Shown here: piece after piece, positions 1 to 5,828 of the stretch | How positions within the stretch are numbered: position 1 is the stretch's first letter | How the letters are laid out: each line of letters starts with the position of its first letter | Assembly (NCBI GenBank): GCA_022712235.1 | Contig: JALAGW010000128.1 | Coordinates: 1 to 6,179 of the forward strand | Source: Brevundimonas sp. | GTDB lineage: Bacteria; Pseudomonadota; Alphaproteobacteria; Caulobacterales; Caulobacteraceae | Direction of reading: 5' to 3' | DNA: 6,179 nucleotides | Made by a program: the position numbers and the translations under genes | Notes under the pieces: generated by a model | Databases searched by the model: none | Told to the model about the DNA's origin: nothing | Seen by the model: only the letters and a program-made list of their open reading frames with translations

Positions 1-28
1 TCCCCGTTACAATGTCACGAGCTTGATA

Positions 29-37
29 TGTTATAGT
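29..37 (+). promoter_or_regulatory. Possible extended -10 promoter element for the lipoprotein gene
   Basis: The nine bases TGTTATAGT match the extended -10 pattern TGnTATAAT with one mismatch, inside the only AT-rich patch of an otherwise very GC-rich window. Transcription would begin near position 44, giving a leader of about 87 bases before the ATG at 131. No convincing -35 box lies 16-18 bp upstream (best nearby: TACAAT or ACAATG), although extended -10 promoters need one less. The assignment to the downstream lipoprotein gene is inference. Confidence 0.3.
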
Positions 38-46
38 GTATCACTA
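34..46. repeat. Short perfect palindrome, possible operator
   Basis: TAGTG and CACTA form a perfect 5-bp inverted repeat around a TAT centre. It overlaps the possible -10 element, so a bound repressor would block initiation. The wider sequence, GTTATA, three bases, then TATCAC, loosely resembles Zur zinc-repressor half-sites (GTTATA/TATAAC), but the spacing differs from the one-base spacing I recall for E. coli Zur sites. The palindrome is seen; a regulatory role is speculation. Confidence 0.25.
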
Positions 47-53
47 CGCAACC

Positions 54-82
54 GCTCCGCTCGATTTCTTTGCAAGCGGAGC
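54..82 (+). other. Leader hairpin, 8-bp perfect stem
   Basis: GCTCCGCT at 54-61 pairs perfectly with AGCGGAGC at 75-82 around a 13-base loop. The only thymines after it are the short run in CTTTGG, so it is a weak candidate terminator for a gene left of the window. If the -10 at 29-37 is used, the hairpin sits in the 5' untranslated leader of the lipoprotein gene, where it could affect mRNA stability or attenuation. Both readings are inference. Confidence 0.35.
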
Positions 83-130
83 CTTTGGCCGGGTGTAACG
101 TTGGCATCGGACACACCCAGAGAGACGCCC

Positions 131-988
131 ATGACCCGTTCCACCGTTACGCTGTTGTCCTGTCTCGGCCTGACCGTGGCCGCCTGTTCGCAGGAGGCGC
201 CGCCCGCGCCGACCTCGCCGGTCGAAGCGCCGACGGCCCAGACCGCCGCCGCTGTCGGCTATGCCTGCGAGAGCGGCAAGACCATCGCGGTGACCTATCC
301 CGACACGGAAACGGCGCGGGTGTCCTACGACGGGCGCGACTATGTTCTGACCAGCGCCGTCTCGGCCAGCGGCGCGCGCTACGCCGGGCAGGGGCTGGAA
401 TGGTGGACCGCCAGCCGCAACGGTCAGGAAAGTGGAACCCTCAGCCGCCTGGGCCCGGACGATCAGGCGGGCGGGGCGATGATCGAGCGCTGCAGCCGCC
501 CGGTCGCGGCCCTGGCCCCGGCGCCCGTCGGACCGTGCACGGGATCTGACCTGAAGCTGTCAGTCGAGGGCGGCGATGCGGGCATGGGCAATCGGGTGAC
601 CACCCTGGGCTTGCAGAACACCGGGGCGCGGACCTGCAGCCTGACCGGCTATCCCACCGTGATCCTGGCCGATGCGAGCGGCGGCGTCCTGACCACGGTC
701 AGGACGGTGCAGGAACCGGGCAATTATTTCGCCAAGGGGACGGCCCCGACGCCGGTTTCGCTGGAGCCTCAGGCCAAGGCCTATTTCGACCTGGCCTGGA
801 ACGTGGTCCCGCACGAAGCCGAGGGTGAAAAGGTCTGCCCCGAGGCCAAGACCCTGCGCGTGACCCTGCCTGGCGACACGGTTCAGGTCAGCCTGCCCCT
901 GGCTCTGACGCCGTGCGGGCGCCAGGTGCGCGTCAGTCCCGTTCGCCCGGTCGCCGACGCCTCGGCCGGACCTGCCCCCGCAGCTTGA
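131..988 (+). CDS. Lipoprotein with MliC-like lysozyme-inhibitor domain fused to a DUF4232-like domain
   Basis: This 285-residue protein begins with a lipoprotein signal peptide: MTR, a hydrophobic stretch, then a VAAC lipobox giving lipidated Cys19. A Pro/Ala-rich linker (about 20-41) leads to a MliC-like domain at about 43-121. This shows GYAC at 43-46, SASGARY at 78-84, WWT at 91-93, and Cys46/Cys121 as a likely disulfide. MliC proteins bind and inhibit C-type lysozyme from the outer membrane's periplasmic face. A second domain, about 136-262, has the DUF4232 pattern: Cys136, LQNTG, TCSLTGYP at 168-175, then Cys236 and Cys262. The usual MliC TKG after WW is replaced by TASRNG, so inhibitory activity is uncertain. 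The ATG at 131 is chosen because it starts the signal peptide directly; its Shine-Dalgarno is weak (AGAGAGA at 119-125). The frame stays open upstream to 23, but that would bury the signal peptide. kbl starts 45 bp downstream on the same strand, so cotranscription is possible though unrelated in function. Confidence 0.82.
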   Translation: MTRSTVTLLSCLGLTVAACSQEAPPAPTSPVEAPTAQTAAAVGYACESGKTIAVTYPDTETARVSYDGRDYVLTSAVSASGARYAGQGLEWWTASRNGQESGTLSRLGPDDQAGGAMIERCSRPVAALAPAPVGPCTGSDLKLSVEGGDAGMGNRVTTLGLQNTGARTCSLTGYPTVILADASGGVLTTVRTVQEPGNYFAKGTAPTPVSLEPQAKAYFDLAWNVVPHEAEGEKVCPEAKTLRVTLPGDTVQVSLPLALTPCGRQVRVSPVRPVADASAGPAPAA

Positions 989-1033
989 GATCGGGGGTTC
1001 AAACGGACCGGGATTCAGCGTAGCGGAGCAGAC

Positions 1034-2236
1034 ATGACCCAGGATACGAACATGGCCTTCTACGACCGCATCTCCGCCGAACTGGCTGACATCGACGCCC
1101 AGGGCCTGACCAAGCCCGAACGCGTCATCGCCTCGCGTCAGGGGCCGGTGATCTCGGTGAACGGCCGCGAGGTCCTGAACTTCTGCGCCAACAACTACCT
1201 CGGCCTCGCCGGCGACGAGCGCGTCACCCAGGCGGGCCTCAAGGCGATGCAGAAGTGGGGCGCGGGCACGGCCTCGGTCCGCTTCATCTGCGGCACGCTG
1301 GAGATCCACAAGGAACTGGAACGCGCCATCGCCGACTACCTCGGCTTTGAGGACACCATTCTGTTCGCCGCCGCCTTCGACGCCAACGGCGGCATCTTCG
1401 AGCCTCTGTTCACCGAGGCCGACGCCATCGTTTCGGACAGCCTGAACCACGCCTCGATCATCGACGGCGTGCGCCTGTGCAAGGCTAAGCGTTACCGCTT
1501 CGCCACCTCGGACATGGCCGACCTGGAGGCTCAGCTGAAGCAGGCCCGGGCCGACGGCGCCCGCGAGATCATCATCGCCACCGACGGCGCCTTCTCGATG
1601 GACGGCTATATCGCCAGGCTGAAGGACATCCGCGCCCTGGCTGACCAATACGGCGCCCTCATCATGGTCGACGACTGCCACGCCACCGGCTTCCTGGGCG
1701 ACAAGGGACGCGGCTCCTATGCCTGGAACGAGGTCGAGGTGGACTTCGTCACCGGCACCTTCGGCAAGGCCCTGGGCGGCGCCATGGGCGGCTTCATCTG
1801 CGCCAAGTCGAATGTCGTGGCCCTGCTGAAGCAGCGCGCGCGGCCCTATCTCTTCTCCAACGCCCTGGCGCCCGCCGTCTGCGGTTCGTCGCTGGAAGCC
1901 ATCCGCATCGCCGCCGGCGAGGAGGGCGACGCTCTGCGCGCCCAGCTGTTCGCTAACGCCGCCCGCTTCCGCTCGGCCATGACGGCGGCGGGCTTCACCC
2001 TGCAGCCGGGCGAGCACCCCATCATCCCGGTCATGCTGGGCGACGCCAAGCTGGCCCAGGACATGGCGGCGCGGATGCTGGAACTGGGCGTCTATGTCAT
2101 CGGCTTCAGCTTCCCGGTGGTGCCGCGCGGCCAGGCCCGCATCCGCACCCAGATGTCGGCGGCCCACACCTTCGAACAGATCGACGCCGCAGTCGCCGCC
2201 TTCACCCAGGCGGGCAAGGAGTTGGGGGTCATCTGA
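1034..2236 (+). CDS. kbl: Glycine C-acetyltransferase (2-amino-3-ketobutyrate CoA ligase)
   Basis: Kbl is a cytoplasmic pyridoxal-phosphate enzyme of the alpha-oxoamine synthase family. It converts 2-amino-3-ketobutyrate plus CoA to glycine and acetyl-CoA, the second step of threonine degradation after Tdh. The 400-residue length matches the family (E. coli Kbl 398). It is collinear with E. coli Kbl throughout, including NFCANNYLGLA (49-59), ASVRFICGT (80-88), SLNHASIIDGVRLCKAKRYR (136-155) and GQARIRTQMSAAHT (366-379). The PLP lysine is Lys245 in GTFGKALGG. Asp213 and His216 in VDDCH contact the cofactor ring, His139 should stack on it, and Arg369 should bind the substrate carboxylate. The ATG at 1034 has GGAG at 1025-1028, five bases upstream; the ATG at 1052 is an alternative giving MAFYDR. 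Its partner tdh lies 1.4 kb downstream, separated by two minus-strand genes, unlike the adjacent kbl-tdh operon of E. coli. Confidence 0.97.
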   Translation: MTQDTNMAFYDRISAELADIDAQGLTKPERVIASRQGPVISVNGREVLNFCANNYLGLAGDERVTQAGLKAMQKWGAGTASVRFICGTLEIHKELERAIADYLGFEDTILFAAAFDANGGIFEPLFTEADAIVSDSLNHASIIDGVRLCKAKRYRFATSDMADLEAQLKQARADGAREIIIATDGAFSMDGYIARLKDIRALADQYGALIMVDDCHATGFLGDKGRGSYAWNEVEVDFVTGTFGKALGGAMGGFICAKSNVVALLKQRARPYLFSNALAPAVCGSSLEAIRIAAGEEGDALRAQLFANAARFRSAMTAAGFTLQPGEHPIIPVMLGDAKLAQDMAARMLELGVYVIGFSFPVVPRGQARIRTQMSAAHTFEQIDAAVAAFTQAGKELGVI

Positions 2237-2244
2237 CCCTCAAC
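2221..2244 (+). terminator. 3' hairpin spanning the kbl stop codon
   Basis: GTTGGGGGTC (2221-2230) pairs with GACCCTCAAC (2235-2244) around the loop ATCT: ten base pairs, one of them G-U. The kbl stop codon TGA (2234-2236) lies partly in the loop and partly in the stem. The wobble forms only in plus-strand RNA (it would be A-C on the other strand), so the structure fits the kbl transcript. No U-tract follows, only a weaker second hairpin (CCTGT/GCAGG, 2244-2259). It may stabilise the 3' end or support rho-dependent or convergent termination. The facing gene ends at 2262. Confidence 0.45.
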
Positions 2245-2261
2245 CTGTCGTCGAGCAGGCC

Positions 2262-2912
2262 TCAGTCCTTCAGGCTGTTGTCATCCATGATGACCGACCG
2301 GCCTGCCGGGTTGAGCGCGGCCCACAGCAGGACGGCGGCGATCAGCGGCGCCACCGACATGCCGATATAGCGGCCGATGATGGCGATCTGCGCCAAAAGA
2401 GCCGGCAGGGGGGGCTGGTCCAGCGCCTGTCGCACGCCTGAGCTCGGCGGGGCCAGGGCGGGGTTCAACTGCGCCGCCAGATCGCCCCAGATCAGCGATG
2501 TCGCCGACAGGGCGAACAGCAGGGTCAGGGCCACGAGCGAGACGACTGCCGCCCTGACCGGGCGCGACGTGCGCGGCGGCGCGGTCAGGAAGGCCAGGGC
2601 CAGGGGGCAGCCCAGCAGCAGCCGCCGCAACGCCGACTGCGACACCTCGTAGGTCGTGGGAACGCCGCCGCTGGTCAGGCGGGTGCCGACGCTCCAGCCC
2701 CCGTCGGCGGCCACGCCGACCTCGCCGGTCAGTCCAAACAGGCGGAACACCAGTCCGGCCAGCGGCCGCAGACCCATCGCCGCCAGATCAGCGCCCCACA
2801 GCCACCAGGGCGGCAGCAGCAGGATGAACATCCCCAGGGACCACAGGCCGAAGCGGCGGCGCGCGGCCTCTTCCGGCGTCCGGGCGCCGAGGGTGTCAAA
2901 CCAGCGGGCCAT
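2262..2912 (-). CDS. Exosortase H-associated membrane protein (probable)
   Basis: This 216-residue hydrophobic protein is encoded directly behind the exosortase gene. Its start codon overlaps the exosortase stop by one base (TGATG), a sign of translational coupling. Likely membrane segments are at about 22-40, 98-111, 120-142 and 171-200. A non-membrane loop at about 62-97 carries GEVGVAADGGWSVGTRLTSG, a beta-rich stretch probably facing the periplasm. The first helix with LPPWWLWG, this loop, and a closing hydrophobic helix followed by a short polar tail are what I recall of the family named exosortase H-associated membrane protein, found beside xrtH. I identify it from layout and general resemblance rather than catalytic motifs; none is visible. 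Its biochemical role is not known to me; partnership with the exosortase in recognising or handling the substrate is inferred from coupling. The gene converges on kbl with only 25 bp between the stops. Confidence 0.68.
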   Translation of the reverse strand: MARWFDTLGARTPEEAARRRFGLWSLGMFILLLPPWWLWGADLAAMGLRPLAGLVFRLFGLTGEVGVAADGGWSVGTRLTSGGVPTTYEVSQSALRRLLLGCPLALAFLTAPPRTSRPVRAAVVSLVALTLLFALSATSLIWGDLAAQLNPALAPPSSGVRQALDQPPLPALLAQIAIIGRYIGMSVAPLIAAVLLWAALNPAGRSVIMDDNSLKD

Positions 2913-3454
2913 CAGGCGGCGTCCTCGGCGACGGGCTTGGAAGTCTTGCCGGGCTGACGGCTCTGCCAGCGGGTCCAGAAGAAGAAGACCAGCAGGCCTT
3001 CCAGCCCGATCATCGCGTCCCAGACATAGTGGTGGAAGAACTCGAACAGGGATTCCGACCCGCGCGACAGATACAGCAGGCTGATGATCCGCAGCAGGTT
3101 GACCAGCTGCAGGGCGAACACGCCGACCGCCGCGCCGATCAGGCCGTCGCGCAGACGGCCGGGGAAGGCCAGGATGGCGGCGATCAGCAGGGCGCAGACT
3201 TCGACCGCATTACAGCCGGCCAGAACCTGAACCGCGCCATGCCCGTCAGAAAAGCGCAGGATGTCGCCCTGGGCCAGGACCCGGCTGTCGAACGGCGCCA
3301 GCACCAGGGCGCAGATGTCGACCAGCAACTGGGTGAAGGGCTGGACGAACAACCGCTCGGCCCAGGGGGTCGCCAGGACGCTGAACAGGGTCACCGCCAG
3401 CAGGGCGAACAGGCCCAGATATTGAACGGCGGGGGATTTGAAGAAACGCGGCAT
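2912..3454 (-). CDS. xrtH: Exosortase H-type transpeptidase (XrtH-like)
   Basis: Exosortases are multi-pass inner-membrane cysteine enzymes thought to cleave exported proteins at a C-terminal sorting signal and transfer them to another surface component. The 180-residue protein has the family's compact core. Cys81 lies in LAGCNAVEV, Arg122 in NLLRIISLLYLS, and a histidine in FFHHYVWDAM (His141 by alignment to the usual HxYxW, or His142). These form the expected Cys-Arg-His triad. Hydrophobic segments lie at about 12-30, 42-56, 76-97, 104-128 and 146-162, followed by a polar cytoplasmic tail. Small size and the neighbouring companion gene point to XrtH, the type paired with IPTLxxWG-CTERM substrates, rather than a larger PEP-CTERM exosortase. 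No protein in this window carries such a tail, so substrates lie elsewhere. The ATG at 3454 sits just before the first helix; no clear Shine-Dalgarno precedes it. Base composition looks like that of its neighbours, giving no sign of recent transfer. Confidence 0.82.
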   Translation of the reverse strand: MPRFFKSPAVQYLGLFALLAVTLFSVLATPWAERLFVQPFTQLLVDICALVLAPFDSRVLAQGDILRFSDGHGAVQVLAGCNAVEVCALLIAAILAFPGRLRDGLIGAAVGVFALQLVNLLRIISLLYLSRGSESLFEFFHHYVWDAMIGLEGLLVFFFWTRWQSRQPGKTSKPVAEDAA

Positions 3455-3668
3455 GGGCTGGCGAAACGTCCACTATCGGCGTCGCCGGGCAGGGCCAGCG
3501 TCTGGAAATCTCGTCGCTAGCTGATTCACGGTTTCCCGCACAGGTCTATCCGTCTCGGCGTTATGCGACGGATTGGCGGGCCGCGCCCACGGAAGTTTTC
3601 ACTGTGACCGCTTGCGATCCCGGCCAAGGCGGCCTAGCGGCTGCATCCAAGCAACGGGAGCACCCACC
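3455..3668. promoter_or_regulatory. Divergent intergenic region between xrtH and tdh
   Basis: This 214-bp gap should hold the promoters for both the exosortase unit (leftward) and tdh (rightward). I find no promoter pair close enough to consensus to place either start site. The region does hold a perfect 7-bp inverted repeat (3548-3573), a small palindrome TCACTGTGA (3599-3607), and the tdh Shine-Dalgarno CGGGAG (3655-3660), eight bases before the ATG. No small gene is supported here. Confidence 0.5.
3548..3573. repeat. Perfect 7-bp inverted repeat in the divergent promoter region
   Basis: ATCCGTC (3548-3554) and GACGGAT (3567-3573) are exact reverse complements separated by 12 bases. The centre is about 106 bp from each flanking start codon, a natural position for an operator controlling one or both divergent units. 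It could also be a leader hairpin in a tdh transcript. The repeat is seen in the sequence; its function is inferred. Confidence 0.35.
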
Positions 3669-4715
3669 ATGACCGACACCATGAAGGCCCTGGCCAAGAC
3701 CAAACCGGCCGAAGGGCTGGAACTGATCGACGCCCCCATCCCCGTCGCGGGCGACGAGGATGTGCTGATCAAGGTGCACCGCACCGCCGTCTGCGGCACT
3801 GACATCCACATCTGGAACTGGGACGAGTGGTCCCGCAAGAACGTGCCGGTGCCGATGATCACCGGGCATGAGTTCGCTGGCGAGATCGTCGCCATCGGCA
3901 AGGACGTGGATCGTCGCCTCAAGGTCGGTCAGCGCGTCTCGGCCGAGGGTCACGTCATCGACCTGAACTCCGAAGCGGCCCGCGCCGGTCACTTCCACCT
4001 GGACCCGGACACGCGCGGCATCGGCGTGAACCGCCAGGGCGCCTTCGCCGAATACGTGGTGGCTCCGGCCTTCAACGTCATCGAGCTGCCGGACGACGTG
4101 CCCTATGAGATCGGCTCGATCCTGGACCCGTTCGGCAACGCCGTGCACACGGCGCAGCAGTTCGACCTGCTGGGCGAGGACGTGCTGGTCACCGGCGCCG
4201 GTCCCATCGGCATGATGGCCGCCGCCGTGGCGCGTCATGCGGGGGCTCGCACCGTGGTCCTTACGGATATCAATGACTTCCGCCTGGAACTTGCACAAAA
4301 AGTTGCGCCGGGCGTGCGCACCGTCAACACCACCAAGGAAGACCTGCGCGACGTGATGCACGAGCTGGGCCTGAAGGTCGGCTTTGACGTGGCGCTGGAG
4401 ATGTCCGGTTCGCCCATCGCCTTCAAGCAGTGCGTCGATACCCTGATCATGGGCGGCGGCATGGCCCTGCTGGGCATTCCGTCCAAGCCGATGGAGACGG
4501 ACTGGGGCGCGATAATCCTGAAGGCCCTGACCATCAAGGGCGTCTATGGGCGCGAGATGTTCACCACCTGGCGCAAGATGCTGGGTCTGCTGAAGGCCGG
4601 TCTGGACCTGACTCCGCTGATCACCCACCAGATGCCCTATCAGGACTTCCAGCAGGGCTTCGAGGCCATGAAGTCCGGCCAGTCGGGCAAGGTCGTCCTG
4701 AACTGGGCCGACTGA
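3669..4715 (+). CDS. tdh: L-threonine 3-dehydrogenase, lacking the structural-zinc cysteines
   Basis: Tdh is a zinc-dependent medium-chain dehydrogenase that oxidises L-threonine to 2-amino-3-ketobutyrate with NAD+, supplying Kbl. The 348-residue protein follows E. coli Tdh (341) almost end to end. Catalytic-zinc ligands are present: Cys42 in AVCGTDIHIWNWDEW, and His67-Glu68 in TGHEFAGE. The Rossmann motif GAGPIG is at 176-181, with Asp200 at the end of the next strand as expected for NAD preference. EMSG (244-247), GVYGREMF (291-298) and the terminal SGQSGKVVLNW are typical. The oddity is the lobe that normally binds a second, structural zinc. The four cysteines of E. coli Tdh (93, 96, 99, 107) align without gaps to Asp98, Ser101, Ala104 and Asp112. 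The ATG at 3669 is chosen for its well-spaced Shine-Dalgarno (3655-3660); the ATG at 3681 would give MKALAK, like the E. coli start. An open frame upstream to 3573 looks non-coding. Confidence 0.95.
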   Translation: MTDTMKALAKTKPAEGLELIDAPIPVAGDEDVLIKVHRTAVCGTDIHIWNWDEWSRKNVPVPMITGHEFAGEIVAIGKDVDRRLKVGQRVSAEGHVIDLNSEAARAGHFHLDPDTRGIGVNRQGAFAEYVVAPAFNVIELPDDVPYEIGSILDPFGNAVHTAQQFDLLGEDVLVTGAGPIGMMAAAVARHAGARTVVLTDINDFRLELAQKVAPGVRTVNTTKEDLRDVMHELGLKVGFDVALEMSGSPIAFKQCVDTLIMGGGMALLGIPSKPMETDWGAIILKALTIKGVYGREMFTTWRKMLGLLKAGLDLTPLITHQMPYQDFQQGFEAMKSGQSGKVVLNWAD

Positions 4716-4743
4716 CCTTCTGAAGCGCCGACCCGAGGCCCCT

Positions 4744-4765
4744 GACCCCAGGTCGGGGGTCTTTT
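4744..4765 (+). terminator. Rho-independent-type terminator after tdh
   Basis: GACCCC (4744-4749) pairs with GGGGTC (4756-4761) around a six-base loop, and TTTT (4762-4765) follows at once. It starts 28 bases after the tdh stop. A competing pairing, CCGACC (4728-4733) with GGTCGG (4751-4756), is possible but is not adjacent to the T-run. The minus strand has no T-run on the far side, so it should act mainly on tdh transcription. Confidence 0.6.
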
Positions 4766-4771
4766 CACGTT

Positions 4772-4791
4772 CGCCGCCTGGACAGGCAGCG
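4772..4791 (-). terminator. 3' hairpin downstream of the topoisomerase gene
   Basis: Read on the minus strand, CGCTGCCT pairs with AGGCGGCG around the loop GTCC: eight base pairs, one of them G-U. It lies 11 bases past the topoisomerase stop codon. The wobble pair forms only in minus-strand RNA, as expected for a structure belonging to that transcript. No U-run follows, so intrinsic termination is uncertain; 3'-end protection is equally possible. Confidence 0.4.
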
Positions 4792-4802
4792 GACGCGCCG
4801 TT

Positions 4803-5828
4803 TCATTGCGCGGATGACAGCAGCCGTATCAGGGCCGGCTCGAACCCCTGGGCCTCCGTGCCGGGCAGAGCCTGTGTCAGATCCCCGTCCTCGAACATGG
4901 CCAGCACGCGCGGGTGAACATAGGCGGCGCGGCAGACTGTGGGCGTATTGCCGAGCAGGCCGGACACCGCCTTGACGCAGACCGTGATCTTGCGCCGCGC
5001 GTCTATGGGCGAGGTCGGCGGTTCCATGGCGCGCAGGGCGCGGGCGGCGGAAACCGTCCCGGCCCAGGTGCGGAAATCCTTGGCCGAGAACTGCTCGCCC
5101 ATGGCGTCGCGGATATAGGTGTTGACGTCGTCCGAGGTGACGGGATGCAGCTCGCCCGCCGCATCGCGGTATTTGAACAGGTGCTGGCCGGGAAGGCCCT
5201 CCAGCGTGCGCATGGTCCGCGCCAGCCTCTGGTCGCGAACGCTCACCCGGTGGTCCTGGCCGCTCTTGCCGCGAAACTCGAAGGTCAGGGCCGCGCCGTC
5301 CACCTCCAGATGCCGCTTGTGCAGGGTGGTCAGGCCGAAGCTTCGGTTCTGACGGGCGTACTCGGCGTTGCCGACACGGATCAGGGTGATCTCCAGCAGG
5401 CGCACGGCGGTGGCCAGCACCTTGTCGCGGCACGGTCCGCGCCGCGACAGATCGTGATCAACCCGCTCCCGTAGCTTGGGCAGCTTGCGGGCGAAGTCGG
5501 ACAGACGGTCGAACTTGTCGCTGGCGGCATGACGGGTCCATTCGGGGTGATAGCGATACTGCTTGCGTCCCTTCGCGTCGCGGCCTGTGGCCTGGACATG
5601 GCCGTTGACGCGGGGGCAGATCCAGACGTCCTCCCAGGCCGGGGGAATGGCCAGAGCCCGAATGCGGTCCAGGGTTCCGGCGTCGCGAATCAGTCGCCCA
5701 TCGCGTCCGCGATAGGAAAAGCCCTTGCCCGACCGCCGGCGGCCGAGGCCGGGGTTGTCATCGCTGCACCAGATGAGACCTTCGGGGATGTCGTGGGCGG
5801 CTGGAAGGTGGGAGGGGCCGTCGGCCAT
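4803..5828 (-). CDS. DNA topoisomerase IB (bacterial, poxvirus-like)
   Basis: Type IB topoisomerases relax supercoils by nicking one DNA strand through a 3'-phosphotyrosyl link, without ATP. The 341-residue protein has a short N-terminal DNA-binding part (DDNPGLGRRRSGKGFSYR 23-40, AIPPAWEDVWICP 60-72, ATGRDAKGRKQYRYHPEW 80-97) and a C-terminal catalytic domain. The catalytic pentad is visible as Arg151 (RVGNAEYAR), Lys188 (FRGKSG), Arg253 (DFRTWAGT), Asn294 (LGNTPTVCR) and nucleophile Tyr303 (AAYVHP). The spacing 37-65-41-9 equals that of Deinococcus TopIB as I recall it (R137, K174, R239, N280, Y289), with Asn replacing the poxviral His. The start at 5828 is preferred: AGGA lies seven bases upstream and the N-terminus fits the family. 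The frame stays open to an ATG at 5918, but that would share bases with the rlmJ start codon and has no Shine-Dalgarno. The gene is divergent from rlmJ and convergent with tdh. Confidence 0.93.
   Translation of the reverse strand: MADGPSHLPAAHDIPEGLIWCSDDNPGLGRRRSGKGFSYRGRDGRLIRDAGTLDRIRALAIPPAWEDVWICPRVNGHVQATGRDAKGRKQYRYHPEWTRHAASDKFDRLSDFARKLPKLRERVDHDLSRRGPCRDKVLATAVRLLEITLIRVGNAEYARQNRSFGLTTLHKRHLEVDGAALTFEFRGKSGQDHRVSVRDQRLARTMRTLEGLPGQHLFKYRDAAGELHPVTSDDVNTYIRDAMGEQFSAKDFRTWAGTVSAARALRAMEPPTSPIDARRKITVCVKAVSGLLGNTPTVCRAAYVHPRVLAMFEDGDLTQALPGTEAQGFEPALIRLLSSAQ

Noticed and set aside
23..130. N-terminal extension of the lipoprotein from an ATG at 23
   Set aside because: It would put 36 arginine- and serine-rich residues before a normal lipoprotein signal peptide and would overlap the likely promoter and leader hairpin.
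560..2167. A 535-codon open frame on the minus strand, opposite the lipoprotein gene and kbl
   Set aside because: It lies antisense to two clearly recognisable genes, and its product is a low-complexity Gly/Ala/Asp/Gln/Arg mix with no domain. This is the usual mirror effect of GC-rich third positions.
2262..3454. The exosortase unit as a recently acquired mobile island
   Set aside because: Its codon and base usage look like the flanking genes. I see no transposase, integrase, target-site duplication or terminal repeat at either side, so the split of kbl and tdh is probably old.
3573..3668. N-terminal extension of Tdh from a TTG at 3573
   Set aside because: The added residues have no counterpart in the family, and a well-placed Shine-Dalgarno precedes the ATG at 3669.
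3561..4628. A 355-codon open frame on the minus strand, opposite tdh
   Set aside because: It is antisense to an unambiguous Tdh, rich in His, Asp, Gly and Val with no recognisable family, so a GC-bias shadow.
4914..5474. A 186-codon open frame on the plus strand, opposite the topoisomerase gene
   Set aside because: The minus strand holds a complete catalytic pentad with family-like spacing. The plus frame has no domain or ribosome binding site that I can support.
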